Shown piece by piece: positions 1-10,707 of a DNA stretch of 64,000 nt. A model generated the notes under the pieces. The model saw only the letters and a program-made list of their open reading frames with translations, made no database searches and was not told the origin of the DNA. The stretch is taken from contig NZ_JAFBAT010000192.1 of the NCBI RefSeq assembly GCF_019247615.1, forward strand, positions 1 to 64,000, in the 5' to 3' direction. The position numbers were made by a program, and so were the translations under genes. The stretch's first letter is position 1. Each line of letters begins with the position of its first letter. The DNA is from Mycobacterium sp. GTDB lineage: Bacteria > Actinomycetota > Actinomycetes > Mycobacteriales > Mycobacteriaceae.

Positions 1-1285
1 CCGCCACATCCGGTGCCGTCGCCAGCGCAACGCCCAGCATGTTCGTTGCGCCGGCGGGCGAGAATCCGCGCCCGAAGGAGCGAAGATCGCTTTCCGGGAC
101 TCCCAGCGCGCGGGCCAGCCCTGCGGGGTGCGGCGTCCCTGCGCCACGGCCGCCATGTATGGCATGCGCCGCGCCCGGCGAGACCATCATGGCGTCGACG
201 GGTACGCCCAAGATGGCCCGGGCCTGCAGTTCGAACGCCGAAAGCCGCTGGCTGCGCAGGGTGACCCAGGCACTCGGGTGGGGGCGTGCGGTGACATCGG
301 CGAAATAGACCTCGTCGCCGTTGACCATCAGCTCCACGGCGAAGACGCCGCGGCCACCGAGCGCCTTGACGATGCGGGCGGCAATCGACTTGGCCGCATC
401 CACCGCGACCTCGCTCATCTGCTGGGGCTGCCACGACTCCAGCACGACGCCGTCGGCGTCCCGATGGCCGATGGGTGAGCAGAACTCGATCAGCGGACCG
501 CTCGGACCGTCGCTGCGCACCACCAGCAGCGTCACGTCGAACTCGACCTCGACCACCGTTTCCGCCATCACCCGCTGACGCTGCGCCCCGCTCCCACCGC
601 CTACCGCACGCCGCCAGGCCGGCTCGATGTCATCGGGCCGTGACACGACCGAATGTCCGCGCCCGGCCACCGGCTTGATCAGCAATGGGAACCCGGCGTG
701 CACGCCCACCGCGTTGAGCTCTCCGACCGATCCGGCGAACCAGAACGGCGCGGTCGGCAGCCCCAGCTGGTCGGCGGCCAGCCGGCGCAGACCCTCCCGG
801 TCGGCGGTGAGCCGGACGGTCCGGGCGTTGGGAACCAGTTGGCTGGGGTGACGGTCGGGGGCCCGGCCCTCGAGGGCCTCGATGGCCTCGACGGCGACCG
901 CGTTTGTGGCGGTCACCACGTAGTCCGGCCTGAGTTGTCCGAACACCTTCGACAGCTCACCGGTGTCGGTCATCGCAACAGTCAGCGACTGATCGGCCAC
1001 CCCGTGCGCGGGCGCGTGCGGGTGCTCATCGACGGCGATGACCCGCGCGCCAAGGTGCCGAATGGCGACCGCCAGCTCCCGGCTCAATTCGCCGGATCCC
1101 AGCAACATCACGGTGGGCCGGGTGTCGGCTTCGGCGTGGTCTTCCGGGCCGGCTTTGCGACCGGCTTCGCTATCGGGGCGGGCTTGCGGAGCCTGCGGCG
1201 GCGCCACGATTGCTTTCGTCTTGTCGTCGTAGCCAGGCACCGGCTGCGCGGTGGGCTGCTGCTTTTCGGTAGAGCCGTCAGTCAC
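1..1285 (-). CDS. purT: Formate-dependent phosphoribosylglycinamide formyltransferase 2 (PurT), partial, runs off the left edge
   Basis: Minus-strand reading from GTG at 1285 gives VTDGSTEKQQPT...TRPTVMLLGSGELSRELAVAIRHLGA, an ATP-grasp PurT N-terminus with an extra ~50-aa low-complexity leader. Confidence 0.85.
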   Translation of the reverse strand, partial: MTDGSTEKQQPTAQPVPGYDDKTKAIVAPPQAPQARPDSEAGRKAGPEDHAEADTRPTVMLLGSGELSRELAVAIRHLGARVIAVDEHPHAPAHGVADQSLTVAMTDTGELSKVFGQLRPDYVVTATNAVAVEAIEALEGRAPDRHPSQLVPNARTVRLTADREGLRRLAADQLGLPTAPFWFAGSVGELNAVGVHAGFPLLIKPVAGRGHSVVSRPDDIEPAWRRAVGGGSGAQRQRVMAETVVEVEFDVTLLVVRSDGPSGPLIEFCSPIGHRDADGVVLESWQPQQMSEVAVDAAKSIAARIVKALGGRGVFAVELMVNGDEVYFADVTARPHPSAWVTLRSQRLSAFELQARAILGVPVDAMMVSPGAAHAIHGGRGAGTPHPAGLARALGVPESDLRSFGRGFSPAGATNMLGVALATAPDVA

Positions 1286-1348
1286 CGCTCAAGGATAGGT
1301 CGGCCGCGAGCACCCCTAGGCGAGACTGTGGCGACCCGCTAGTCCCAA

Positions 1349-1392
1349 TGGTGGCGACCCTTCGCCCGGCTCCGCCGCGCTCGCGGTCACCA

Positions 1393-1395
<3 letters not shown>
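1349..1395. repeat. Dispersed palindromic repeat copy A (TGGTGGCGACCCTTCGCCCGGCTCCGCCGCGCTCGCGGTCACCACTAG)
   Basis: About 47 bp with complementary ends; closely resembles 21337-21386; supplies the TAG stop of the preceding minus-strand gene. Confidence 0.7.
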
Positions 1396-3449
<2,054 letters not shown>

Positions 3450-3740
3450 TCAGAATCCGCTCGTCCCGGTTGCGGGAGGAATTCCCCGGCGATCACGGTG
3501 GTGGGTGCTGGGCTCACGCGACGATCCTAAACGTCGCGTTCGCCGAGGCGGTCGACCGGATGCGTTCACACATGAATAGCTGCCGTCTGGATATTTGTTG
3601 CCGTCACAGTATCCCCGGCCGATAAATCCACGGTTTCCCATTGCGCCGTTCGGCATATGCGGGTCTTGGGTCGATGGCGCTGCAGCACGTTGTTACGGCG
3701 TCCGATCGGGCAACTGGGAGGGCGACGGTCACCGATAGTT

Positions 3741-3780
3741 TCAGCGAAGATGCCACGATCAGCGAAGATGCCACGATCAG
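3741..3780 (+). repeat. 18-bp tandem direct repeat (TCAGCGAAGATGCCACGA x2 plus 4 bp)
   Basis: Exact duplication at 3741-3758 and 3759-3776, just upstream of the 3797 start codon. Confidence 0.95.
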
Positions 3781-3796
3781 CCTTGTGCGAGGAGCC

Positions 3797-4444
3797 ATGA
3801 ACGCCGCGGCGGTATTGGTGTTCGATGACCACCGGGTGCCGCGTCGGCTGACCGGCCTGCCGGCCCACCGAGCCGCCAGCCCGGCCGACATCGACGCCGC
3901 CACCAGGCGTTACCGACGCCTCGTCGTCGTCGGCGAAGACGCCGACCTGGCCGCGGTCCTGACCCGAATGCTGCGCGCCGACCGGCTCGACATCGAGGTG
4001 GCTTACGCGCCGCCGCGCCGTACCCGCGCGACGCGGATCTACGGCCTGCCGGTCGGCCGCCGGGCGGCACGGCGGGCCTTGCGGGGCTCGGCCGGGCGGG
4101 CAACGCTGATCCGGGACGAGACCGGATCCGTCATCGTGGGTCGCGGCGGCTGGTTGCCGGCCGACGACCGACCGGTCATTCACGGCGAAGCGGTCGTCGA
4201 TGACACCACGGTGTTCGACGGCGAGGTGGCCGCCGTGTGGATTGAGCCGACGCCGGCGATGCCGGGGCTGCGGGCCGCGGCCCGAAAGGGTGGGCGCGGA
4301 ATCCGGTGGCGGTGGGTCGCCGGCCGCGCGGCCCAGCTGGGCAGCACCGGGGTCACTGTGGTGCGCGACGGGGTGGCGGCGCCGCGCGCGGCACGCCGAT
4401 CGACGTTCTACCGCAACGTCGAAGGCTGGCTGCCGGTCCGGTAG
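3797..4444 (+). CDS. Conserved hypothetical protein (Rv0358-like)
   Basis: 215 aa from ATG 3797 (GGAG upstream); located next to purA. Confidence 0.7.
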   Translation: MNAAAVLVFDDHRVPRRLTGLPAHRAASPADIDAATRRYRRLVVVGEDADLAAVLTRMLRADRLDIEVAYAPPRRTRATRIYGLPVGRRAARRALRGSAGRATLIRDETGSVIVGRGGWLPADDRPVIHGEAVVDDTTVFDGEVAAVWIEPTPAMPGLRAAARKGGRGIRWRWVAGRAAQLGSTGVTVVRDGVAAPRAARRSTFYRNVEGWLPVR

Positions 4445-4450
4445 CCGGCG

Positions 4451-4786
4451 TTACGGCGACACCTCGCCGACACCGAACTCGAGCGCGTCGAGCGCGTCGA
4501 CCGCGACGGCGTCGGTGTGGCCCGGGTCGACGAACCGTGCCGGTTGGAACCTGCGCACCGTCTCCAATGGGCCGTTGCGGCCGTCCACCTCGACCTGCCA
4601 CTGGTCCGCCGGCTCGTAGCCTTCGTCGATGAAGTAGCCGGTCATCTCGCGTTGCGCGCCACGCATCGACAGCGAGTCCACATCCAGCTCGTAGGTGCTT
4701 TCGTCGTCGCGGACCACCGTGCACGTGATCGTCGTGTCGTCCAGCCGCAGCCAAACCTCGAGCGAACCGGCGCTTGTGTTCGTCAT
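4451..4786 (-). CDS. Small conserved hypothetical protein
   Basis: MTNTSAGSLEVWLRLDDTTITCTVVRDDESTYELDVDSLSMRGAQREMTGYFIDEGYEPADQWQVE..., 111 aa; GGAAGGG upstream of the start. Confidence 0.7.
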   Translation of the reverse strand: MTNTSAGSLEVWLRLDDTTITCTVVRDDESTYELDVDSLSMRGAQREMTGYFIDEGYEPADQWQVEVDGRNGPLETVRRFQPARFVDPGHTDAVAVDALDALEFGVGEVSP

Positions 4787-4969
4787 GTCTTTTCCCTTCC
4801 GGGCCCGTGGCAGCAGGGCCCCGGCCGTTCTGGCATGCGACGGTAGTGGCCGGCCGCGGCCACCCGATGCAAACGTGGGTTTTCGCGCTGGGCCCGCAAC
4901 GTCGAATGGTTGACTGCTGGTCACATTGTGATGGGCCCACGTGTCGAAGGTGTGAGGAGGCTTTGCCGA

Positions 4970-5371
4970 ATGACACCTTCCGCTTCCGGTCGACGCACCG
5001 GCATCTACTGGACCGCAACCGCCGCGCTCGCCGCCGAGTGTTTCGCGGGCGGAGTGATGGGGGCCCTGCGCCTGCAGCCGTTCACGCGCGTCGTGACCCA
5101 TCTGGGGTATCCGCTGTATTTCATGACCATTCTCGGCGTCTGCTACGTTGCGGCCGGGGTCGTACTTCTGGCGCCGCGTATGCCCCTGGTCAAGGAGTGG
5201 GCATACGCGGGTCTGATGTTCATCTACGCCGGGGCCACGGCCTCACATGTCTGGGTCGGCGACGGCGCCGAAACGCTACTGGGTCCGCTGACCCTCGCGG
5301 GGCTGACCGTGGTCTCCTGGGCGCTGCGCCCGCGACAGCGGCGGGAATCCAGACGAGACTGGCGATCGTGA
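4970..5371 (+). CDS. DoxX-like small membrane protein
   Basis: Four hydrophobic segments; ECFAGGVMGALRLQPFTRVVTHLGYPLYFMTILGVCYVAAGVVLLAP; GTGA overlap with the next gene. Confidence 0.7.
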   Translation: MTPSASGRRTGIYWTATAALAAECFAGGVMGALRLQPFTRVVTHLGYPLYFMTILGVCYVAAGVVLLAPRMPLVKEWAYAGLMFIYAGATASHVWVGDGAETLLGPLTLAGLTVVSWALRPRQRRESRRDWRS

Positions 5372-5835
5372 ACACGACGGTGACCGCCCGGCTGCTCGGC
5401 CTCGCCGAGCTCGGCTATGCGCACTGGTTGTTCGGCAACATCTACGAGGCCGCCGTCAGGATGCCGGAACGGCTCGCCGGCGAGCCGCATACCGGCTCAG
5501 TTCTCGGCCCGGGGAGCCCGCTGCGCTATTACGCCCCCCTCGCACCGGTCACGCTGGCGACCACCGCCGCGGCCGTTCGCACCGGCTGGGACATCGGCGG
5601 CGCGAGGCGCTGGCTGGCCCTGATGGCCGCCGGCTCGACCGTCGGCGTGGCGCTCAGCGGCTACCTGATCCGCACGGTGAATCTCCCGGTGATGTTCGCG
5701 GCCGACCCGCCCCCGCCCGCCCAGCGGGACGCCCTCATTCGCACCTGGTACGTGCTCAATGGGGTTCGCATCGTGGCCACGGGTGCCGCGTTGTTCGCCG
5801 CGCATCGCGCACGGTCCGGTAGTTTCGACCGGTGA
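5368..5835 (+). CDS. DUF1772/anthrone-oxygenase-like membrane protein
   Basis: GTG start overlapping the previous stop; NIYEAAVRMPE...SPLRYYAPLAPVTLATTAAAVRTGW pattern; GTGA overlap with the next CDS. Confidence 0.6.
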   Translation: MNTTVTARLLGLAELGYAHWLFGNIYEAAVRMPERLAGEPHTGSVLGPGSPLRYYAPLAPVTLATTAAAVRTGWDIGGARRWLALMAAGSTVGVALSGYLIRTVNLPVMFAADPPPPAQRDALIRTWYVLNGVRIVATGAALFAAHRARSGSFDR

Positions 5836-6608
5836 GCTTCCCCGCCCGGCAACACGAATCGGTGCGGCCCAGCCCGGTCTTTTTGGCGCTGGTGGGATTG
5901 ACGGCTCTCGGCGGCGCGCTGGCGTGGCTGGCCGGATCCAGCGTGCGCCCGCTGTCGTATGCCGGGGTGTTCATCTTCGTGATCGCCGGCTGGCTGGTTT
6001 CGCTGTGCCTGCACGAGTTCGGCCATGCGTTCACCGCCTGGCGGTTCGGCGATCACGACGTCGCGGTGCGCGGCTATCTGACGCTGGATCCGCGGCGCTA
6101 CAGCCACCCCGGGCTTTCGCTCGTCCTGCCGATGGTGGCCATCCTGCTGGGCGGCATCGGGCTGCCCGGTGCGGCGGTCTACGTGCGGACCTGGTTCATG
6201 ACGCCGATGCGCCGCAGCCTGGTCAGCCTGGCGGGCCCGGCGGCCAACCTCGTGCTGGCGGTGCTGCTGCTGACGCTCACCCGGCTGCTCTACGATCCCA
6301 CCCACGCCGTGCTGTGGGCGGGGGTGGCGTTTCTCGGATTCCTGGAGCTCACGGCGGTACTGCTGAACCTGCTGCCAATCCCGGGCCTGGACGGATACGA
6401 CGCGCTGGAGCCGCATCTGAGTCCCCAGACGCAGCGCGCGTTGGCGCCGGCCAAGCAGTGGGGCTTTTTCGTCGTGCTGTTCCTGCTGGTCGCCGCAAAC
6501 CGGCAGTTCTTCGGGGTCGTGCTGTGGTTGTTCGACATTTCGGGCGTGCCGCGCGGGCTGATGGCCGCGGGCTATTCGCTGACCCTGTTCTGGAACCGCT
6601 GGCTCTGA
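5832..6608 (+). CDS. M50/site-2 protease family membrane protein (Rv0359-like)
   Basis: LHEFGHAFTAWRFGDHDV zinc motif and NLLPIPGLDGYDALEP. Confidence 0.85.
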   Translation: MSFPARQHESVRPSPVFLALVGLTALGGALAWLAGSSVRPLSYAGVFIFVIAGWLVSLCLHEFGHAFTAWRFGDHDVAVRGYLTLDPRRYSHPGLSLVLPMVAILLGGIGLPGAAVYVRTWFMTPMRRSLVSLAGPAANLVLAVLLLTLTRLLYDPTHAVLWAGVAFLGFLELTAVLLNLLPIPGLDGYDALEPHLSPQTQRALAPAKQWGFFVVLFLLVAANRQFFGVVLWLFDISGVPRGLMAAGYSLTLFWNRWL

Positions 6609-6612
6609 GCGC

Positions 6613-6646
6613 TTGCAATATATGCGTAGTGACGCATATATTGCAA
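6613..6646. promoter_or_regulatory. Perfect 15-4-15 inverted repeat, candidate ArsR/SmtB-type operator
   Basis: TTGCAATATATGCGT-AGTG-ACGCATATATTGCAA, AT-rich, ends 4 nt before the CDF ATG. Confidence 0.75.
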
Positions 6647-6650
6647 AGCT

Positions 6651-7553
6651 ATGGGCGCCGGTCATAGCCACACCCCCGCAGAGGTGGACGGGTCAGGGAT
6701 GATCCCCCGCATGGTCGCCGCCGCGGCGATTCTGGTGGCGTTCTTCGTGGTCGAATTGACCACATCGCTGCTGATCAACTCGATGGCCCTGCTGGCCGAT
6801 GCCGGGCACATGCTGACCGACGTCGTTGCCGTGTTCATGGGGCTGATCGCCGTCATCCTGGCCCGGCGCGGCAGCTCGTCACCGGCGCGCACCTACGGCT
6901 GGCATCGCGCGGAGGTGTTCACCGCGGTAGCCAACGCGGCGCTGCTGATCGGCGTCGCGGTGTTCATCGTCTACGAGGCCATCCAACGTCTGAAGGAGCC
7001 CCTGTCGGTCCCGGGCGTGCCGATGATCGTGGTCGCGCTGGCGGGGCTGGCGGCCAACCTCGTGGTGGCATTGCTGCTGCGTTCGCATTCGGAGGGCAGC
7101 CTGGCGGTCAAGGGCGCCTACATGGAGGTGATCGCCGACACGGTCGGAAGCCTGGGCGTGCTGATCGCCGGCGTGGTCACCGTCACGACCCGTTGGCCCT
7201 ATGCCGACGTGGCAGTGGCCGTCCTGGTCGCGATCTGGGTGCTGCCGCGCGCCATCTCCCTCGCCCGCGCGGCCCTGCGGATTCTCTCCGAGTCCTCGCC
7301 CGCGCACATCGACGTGGAGGAGTTGCGCTCGGCGCTGGGTGCCGTCGACGGCGTCACCGAAGTGCACGACCTGCACGTGTGGACGCTTTCCCCCGGCAAA
7401 GACATGTGCACCGCGCACTTGACGAGCGATGACGGCGACTCGGCCCGGGTGCTGCAAGATGCCCGCACGGTGCTGTCGGCCCGTGGGCTGGACCATGCCA
7501 CCGTGCAGATCGAGTGCCCCGGGGCCGGTGGCGGCTGCCAGGAGAGCTACTGA
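6651..7553 (+). CDS. Cation diffusion facilitator (CDF) metal efflux transporter
   Basis: MALLADAGHMLTDVVAVFMGLIAV...YTYGWHRAEVF-like CDF signatures; EVIADTVGSLGVL; cytoplasmic domain HDLHVWTL. Confidence 0.92.
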   Translation: MGAGHSHTPAEVDGSGMIPRMVAAAAILVAFFVVELTTSLLINSMALLADAGHMLTDVVAVFMGLIAVILARRGSSSPARTYGWHRAEVFTAVANAALLIGVAVFIVYEAIQRLKEPLSVPGVPMIVVALAGLAANLVVALLLRSHSEGSLAVKGAYMEVIADTVGSLGVLIAGVVTVTTRWPYADVAVAVLVAIWVLPRAISLARAALRILSESSPAHIDVEELRSALGAVDGVTEVHDLHVWTLSPGKDMCTAHLTSDDGDSARVLQDARTVLSARGLDHATVQIECPGAGGGCQESY

Positions 7554-7972
7554 AGTCCCAGCGCTCGGCGGGCGGCGGCGTCGCAATCGTCCAGCAGATC
7601 CAGGCAGCGCTGGTACTCGTCGGTCTCACCGATCGTCTCGGCGGCGCGAGCCAGAGCGGCCACGCACCGCAGAAAGCCGCGGTTGGGCTCGTGCGAATAC
7701 GGCACCGGGCCGAAACCCTTCCACCCGTTCCGCCGCAGCTGGTCCAGCCCGCGGTGGTAGCCCGTGCGGGCATACGCGTACGCGGCGACGGCCTGGTCCA
7801 TGTTTTGTGCAGCGAGCGCCTGCTCGGCGAGCGCTGCCCACGCCACCGACGCCGAGGGGTGCGCGGCGGCGACGGCGTGCGGGCTCTCGTTGGCGAGCAG
7901 TTGCTCCTCGGCCTCGCTATCGCCGGGTAGCAGGATCGGATCCGGTCCGAGGAGATCTCCCATCGACGTCAT
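7547..7972 (-). CDS. DUF3151 family protein (Rv0360c-like)
   Basis: LLGPDPILLPGDSEAEEQL...YARTGYHRGLDQLRRNGWKGFGPVPYSHEPNRGFLRCVAALARAA. Confidence 0.85.
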   Translation of the reverse strand: MTSMGDLLGPDPILLPGDSEAEEQLLANESPHAVAAAHPSASVAWAALAEQALAAQNMDQAVAAYAYARTGYHRGLDQLRRNGWKGFGPVPYSHEPNRGFLRCVAALARAAETIGETDEYQRCLDLLDDCDAAARRALGLQ

Positions 7973-8019
7973 GGTCCTTATTTTGCCGTTCCGTGGGGCC
8001 GGATCGCTAAGCTCGCTTC

Positions 8020-8865
8020 ATGCCTAATCCACTCGAACCCGACCGGGGCGGCATGCCGCAGCGACCCGGGTTCGATCCACACGAGCCGAGCGCGGAGTGG
8101 GCCGGCGAGGGGGCGGGCCAGAACCAGCCGCTGGTGCCCAGCGACGCCGAGACCGAGACCGTGGTGATCAACAAACCCGGCGCGGATGACGACGCCGAGG
8201 CCGACACCCAGGGCCGGCCGCGCGAGCGCCGGTTTACCGCCCCAGGATTCGACGCCAAGGAAACGCAGGTCATCGCGACTCCCGCGGAGCCCGCCACCGA
8301 GGTGTTCGCGTCGCCGCCGCCGACACCCGAAGCTCCGCCGCCGGAGGTCAGTGCGTCCCCTAAATCGGCTGTGCCACAATCTATCCCACCCCGACTGGGG
8401 GCAAAGCTAAAGATCTCGCGGCAAATCAATTGGGGCTGGGTGCTGGCGCTGATAGTGATCGTGCTGGCGTTGGCGGCCATCGCGATCCTGGGCACCGTGC
8501 TACTCACCCGCGACAAACGCTCGAAAGTCTCTGAGGAAGAACGGGTTCGGCACACCATCTCCGAATACGACGTCGCGGTGCAAAGGGGCGACCTGACCGC
8601 GCTGCGCACCATCACGTGCGGGACCGCCCGCGACGGCTACGTCGACTACGACGAGCACGCGTGGCAGGACACCTACCAGCGGGTGTCGGCGGCCAAGCAG
8701 TATCCGGTGATCGCCAGCATCGACCAGGTGGTCGTCAACGGGCAGCATGCCGAGGCAAACGTCACCACGTTCATGGCGTACGACCCGTCGGTCCGTTCGA
8801 CGCGCAGCCTCGACTTGCAGTACCGCGACGACCAGTGGAAGGTCTGCCAGTCCACGACCGGTTAG
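8020..8865 (+). CDS. Membrane-anchored conserved protein with NTF2-like C-terminal domain (Rv0361-like)
   Basis: Acidic/Pro N-terminus, single TM (INWGWVLALIVIVLALAAIAILGTVLL), extracytoplasmic domain; 281 aa. Confidence 0.75.
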   Translation: MPNPLEPDRGGMPQRPGFDPHEPSAEWAGEGAGQNQPLVPSDAETETVVINKPGADDDAEADTQGRPRERRFTAPGFDAKETQVIATPAEPATEVFASPPPTPEAPPPEVSASPKSAVPQSIPPRLGAKLKISRQINWGWVLALIVIVLALAAIAILGTVLLTRDKRSKVSEEERVRHTISEYDVAVQRGDLTALRTITCGTARDGYVDYDEHAWQDTYQRVSAAKQYPVIASIDQVVVNGQHAEANVTTFMAYDPSVRSTRSLDLQYRDDQWKVCQSTTG

Positions 8866-8872
8866 GGCTCGG

Positions 8873-9907
8873 CTAGGTGCCGAGCGACTTGCCGGCGCAG
8901 TGCAGGTCGTTGCAGGCCTCCACGACCCGCTCGCTCATGCCGGCTTCGGCCTTCTTGAGGTAGCTGCGCGGGTCGTAGATCTTCTTGACGCCCACCTCGC
9001 CGTCGACCTTGAGCACACCGTCGTAGTTGCTGAACATGTGACCGACGATCGGGCGGGTGAAGGCGTACTGGGTGTCGGTGTCGACGTTCATCTTCACCAC
9101 GCCGTAGCCCAACGCCTCCTCGATCTCCGACTTCGCCGAGCCCGAGCCGCCATGAAAGACGAAATCGAAAGGCTTTGCGCCCTCGGATAATCCGAGCTTG
9201 GCCGCCGCCACCTTCTGCCCCTGGGCCAGGATGTCCGGGCGGAGCTTGACGTTGCCGGGCTTGTAAACGCCGTGCACGTTGCCGAAGGTCGCGGCCAGCA
9301 GGTACTTGCCGTGCTCGCCGTGGCCCAACGCGTCGATGGTCTTCTCGAAATCCTCCGGGGTGGTGTACAGCTTGTCGTTGATCTCGTTGGCGACGCCGTC
9401 CTCCTCACCACCCACCACACCGATCTCGATCTCCAGCACGATCTTGGCGGCGGCGGCCTGCTTGAGCAGCTCCTGCGCAATGACCAGATTCTCGTCCAGC
9501 GGCACGGCCGAGCCGTCCCACATGTGCGACTGGAACAACGGGTTCTTGCCGGCCGCCACCCGCCTGGCCGAGATTTCCAGCAGCGGCCGCACGTAGGTGT
9601 CCAGCTTGTCCTTGGGGCAGTGGTCGGTGTGCAGCGCGACGTTGACCGGGTATTTGTCCGCGACGACGCGGGTGAACTTGGCCAGCCCCACGGCGCCGGT
9701 CACCATGTCCTTGACCCCGAGGCCCGACGCGAACTCCGCGCCCCCGGTGGAGAACTGGATGATGCCGTCACTGGCCGCGTCGGCGAAGCCCTTGATCGCG
9801 GCGTTGATCGTTTCCGAGGAGGTGCAGTTGATGGCCGGGAAGGCGTACGAGTTCTCCTTGGCCCGCGCCAGCATTTCGGCGTAGACCTCGGGCGTTGCGA
9901 TGGGCAT
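8873..9907 (-). CDS. fba: Class II fructose-bisphosphate aldolase
   Basis: MPIATPEVYAEMLARAKENSYAFPAINCTSSETINAAI...LHTDHCPKDKLDTYVRPLL. Confidence 0.96.
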   Translation of the reverse strand: MPIATPEVYAEMLARAKENSYAFPAINCTSSETINAAIKGFADAASDGIIQFSTGGAEFASGLGVKDMVTGAVGLAKFTRVVADKYPVNVALHTDHCPKDKLDTYVRPLLEISARRVAAGKNPLFQSHMWDGSAVPLDENLVIAQELLKQAAAAKIVLEIEIGVVGGEEDGVANEINDKLYTTPEDFEKTIDALGHGEHGKYLLAATFGNVHGVYKPGNVKLRPDILAQGQKVAAAKLGLSEGAKPFDFVFHGGSGSAKSEIEEALGYGVVKMNVDTDTQYAFTRPIVGHMFSNYDGVLKVDGEVGVKKIYDPRSYLKKAEAGMSERVVEACNDLHCAGKSLGT

Positions 9908-9993
9908 GAGCACTCCTGTCGAACGGCTGGGTCGACTTAAGTATTGTCCAGCCCGGGTCAACGCTTCACCCGGAGCCGGTATGTTGAGACGTC

Positions 9994-10707
9994 ATGAGCA
10001 CCGCCGTGACCGCTCTGCCGGCCATCCTCGACCCGATGTACTGGCTGGGCGCCAATGGCGTCTTCGGCTCCGCGGTGCTGCCCGGGATCCTGGTCATCGT
10101 CTTCATCGAGACGGGGCTGCTGTTTCCGCTGCTGCCCGGCGAGTCGCTGCTGTTCACCGGCGGCCTGCTGTGCGCGCACCCCAACCCGCCAACGAGCATC
10201 TGGGTGCTGGCGCCCGCCGTCGCCACGGTCGCGGTGCTGGGCGACCAGACGGGCTATTTCATCGGGCGTCGTATCGGACCGGCGCTGTTCAAGAAGGAAG
10301 ATTCCCGGTTCTTCAAAAAGCACTATGTGACCGAGTCACACGCATTCTTCGAGAAGTACGGGCCATGGGCGGTCATCCTGGCCCGATTCGCGCCGTTCAT
10401 CCGGACGTTCGTTCCGGTGATCGCCGGGGTGTCGTACATGCGCTATCCCCTATTCCTCGGGTTCGACATCGTCGGCGGCATCGTGTGGGGCGGCGGCGTG
10501 ACGCTGGCCGGCTACTTCCTGGGCGGCGCGCCGTTCGTCCACCAGAACCTGGAAAAGATCATCCTGGGAATCCTGATCGTCTCGCTGATGCCGGCCATGA
10601 TCGCGGCGTGGCGCGGGTTCCAGGGCCGGCGCCGCGCGGGTCGCGCGGGGAACCCGGATCCCGAGTCAGGGCACCCGAGTTCTGCGGTACGCAACGAAAG
10701 CGTCTAG
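9994..10707 (+). CDS. DedA family membrane protein (Rv0364-like)
   Basis: ETGLLFPLLPGESLLFTGGLL...GDQTGYFIGRRIG...FIRTFVPVIAGVSYMRY. Confidence 0.9.
   Translation: MSTAVTALPAILDPMYWLGANGVFGSAVLPGILVIVFIETGLLFPLLPGESLLFTGGLLCAHPNPPTSIWVLAPAVATVAVLGDQTGYFIGRRIGPALFKKEDSRFFKKHYVTESHAFFEKYGPWAVILARFAPFIRTFVPVIAGVSYMRYPLFLGFDIVGGIVWGGGVTLAGYFLGGAPFVHQNLEKIILGILIVSLMPAMIAAWRGFQGRRRAGRAGNPDPESGHPSSAVRNESV

Noticed and set aside
4774-5367. Upstream part of ORF 4774-5835 as an N-terminal extension of the DUF1772-like gene
   Set aside because: It overlaps the DoxX-like gene out of frame; the GTG at 5368 with a GTGA overlap is the natural start
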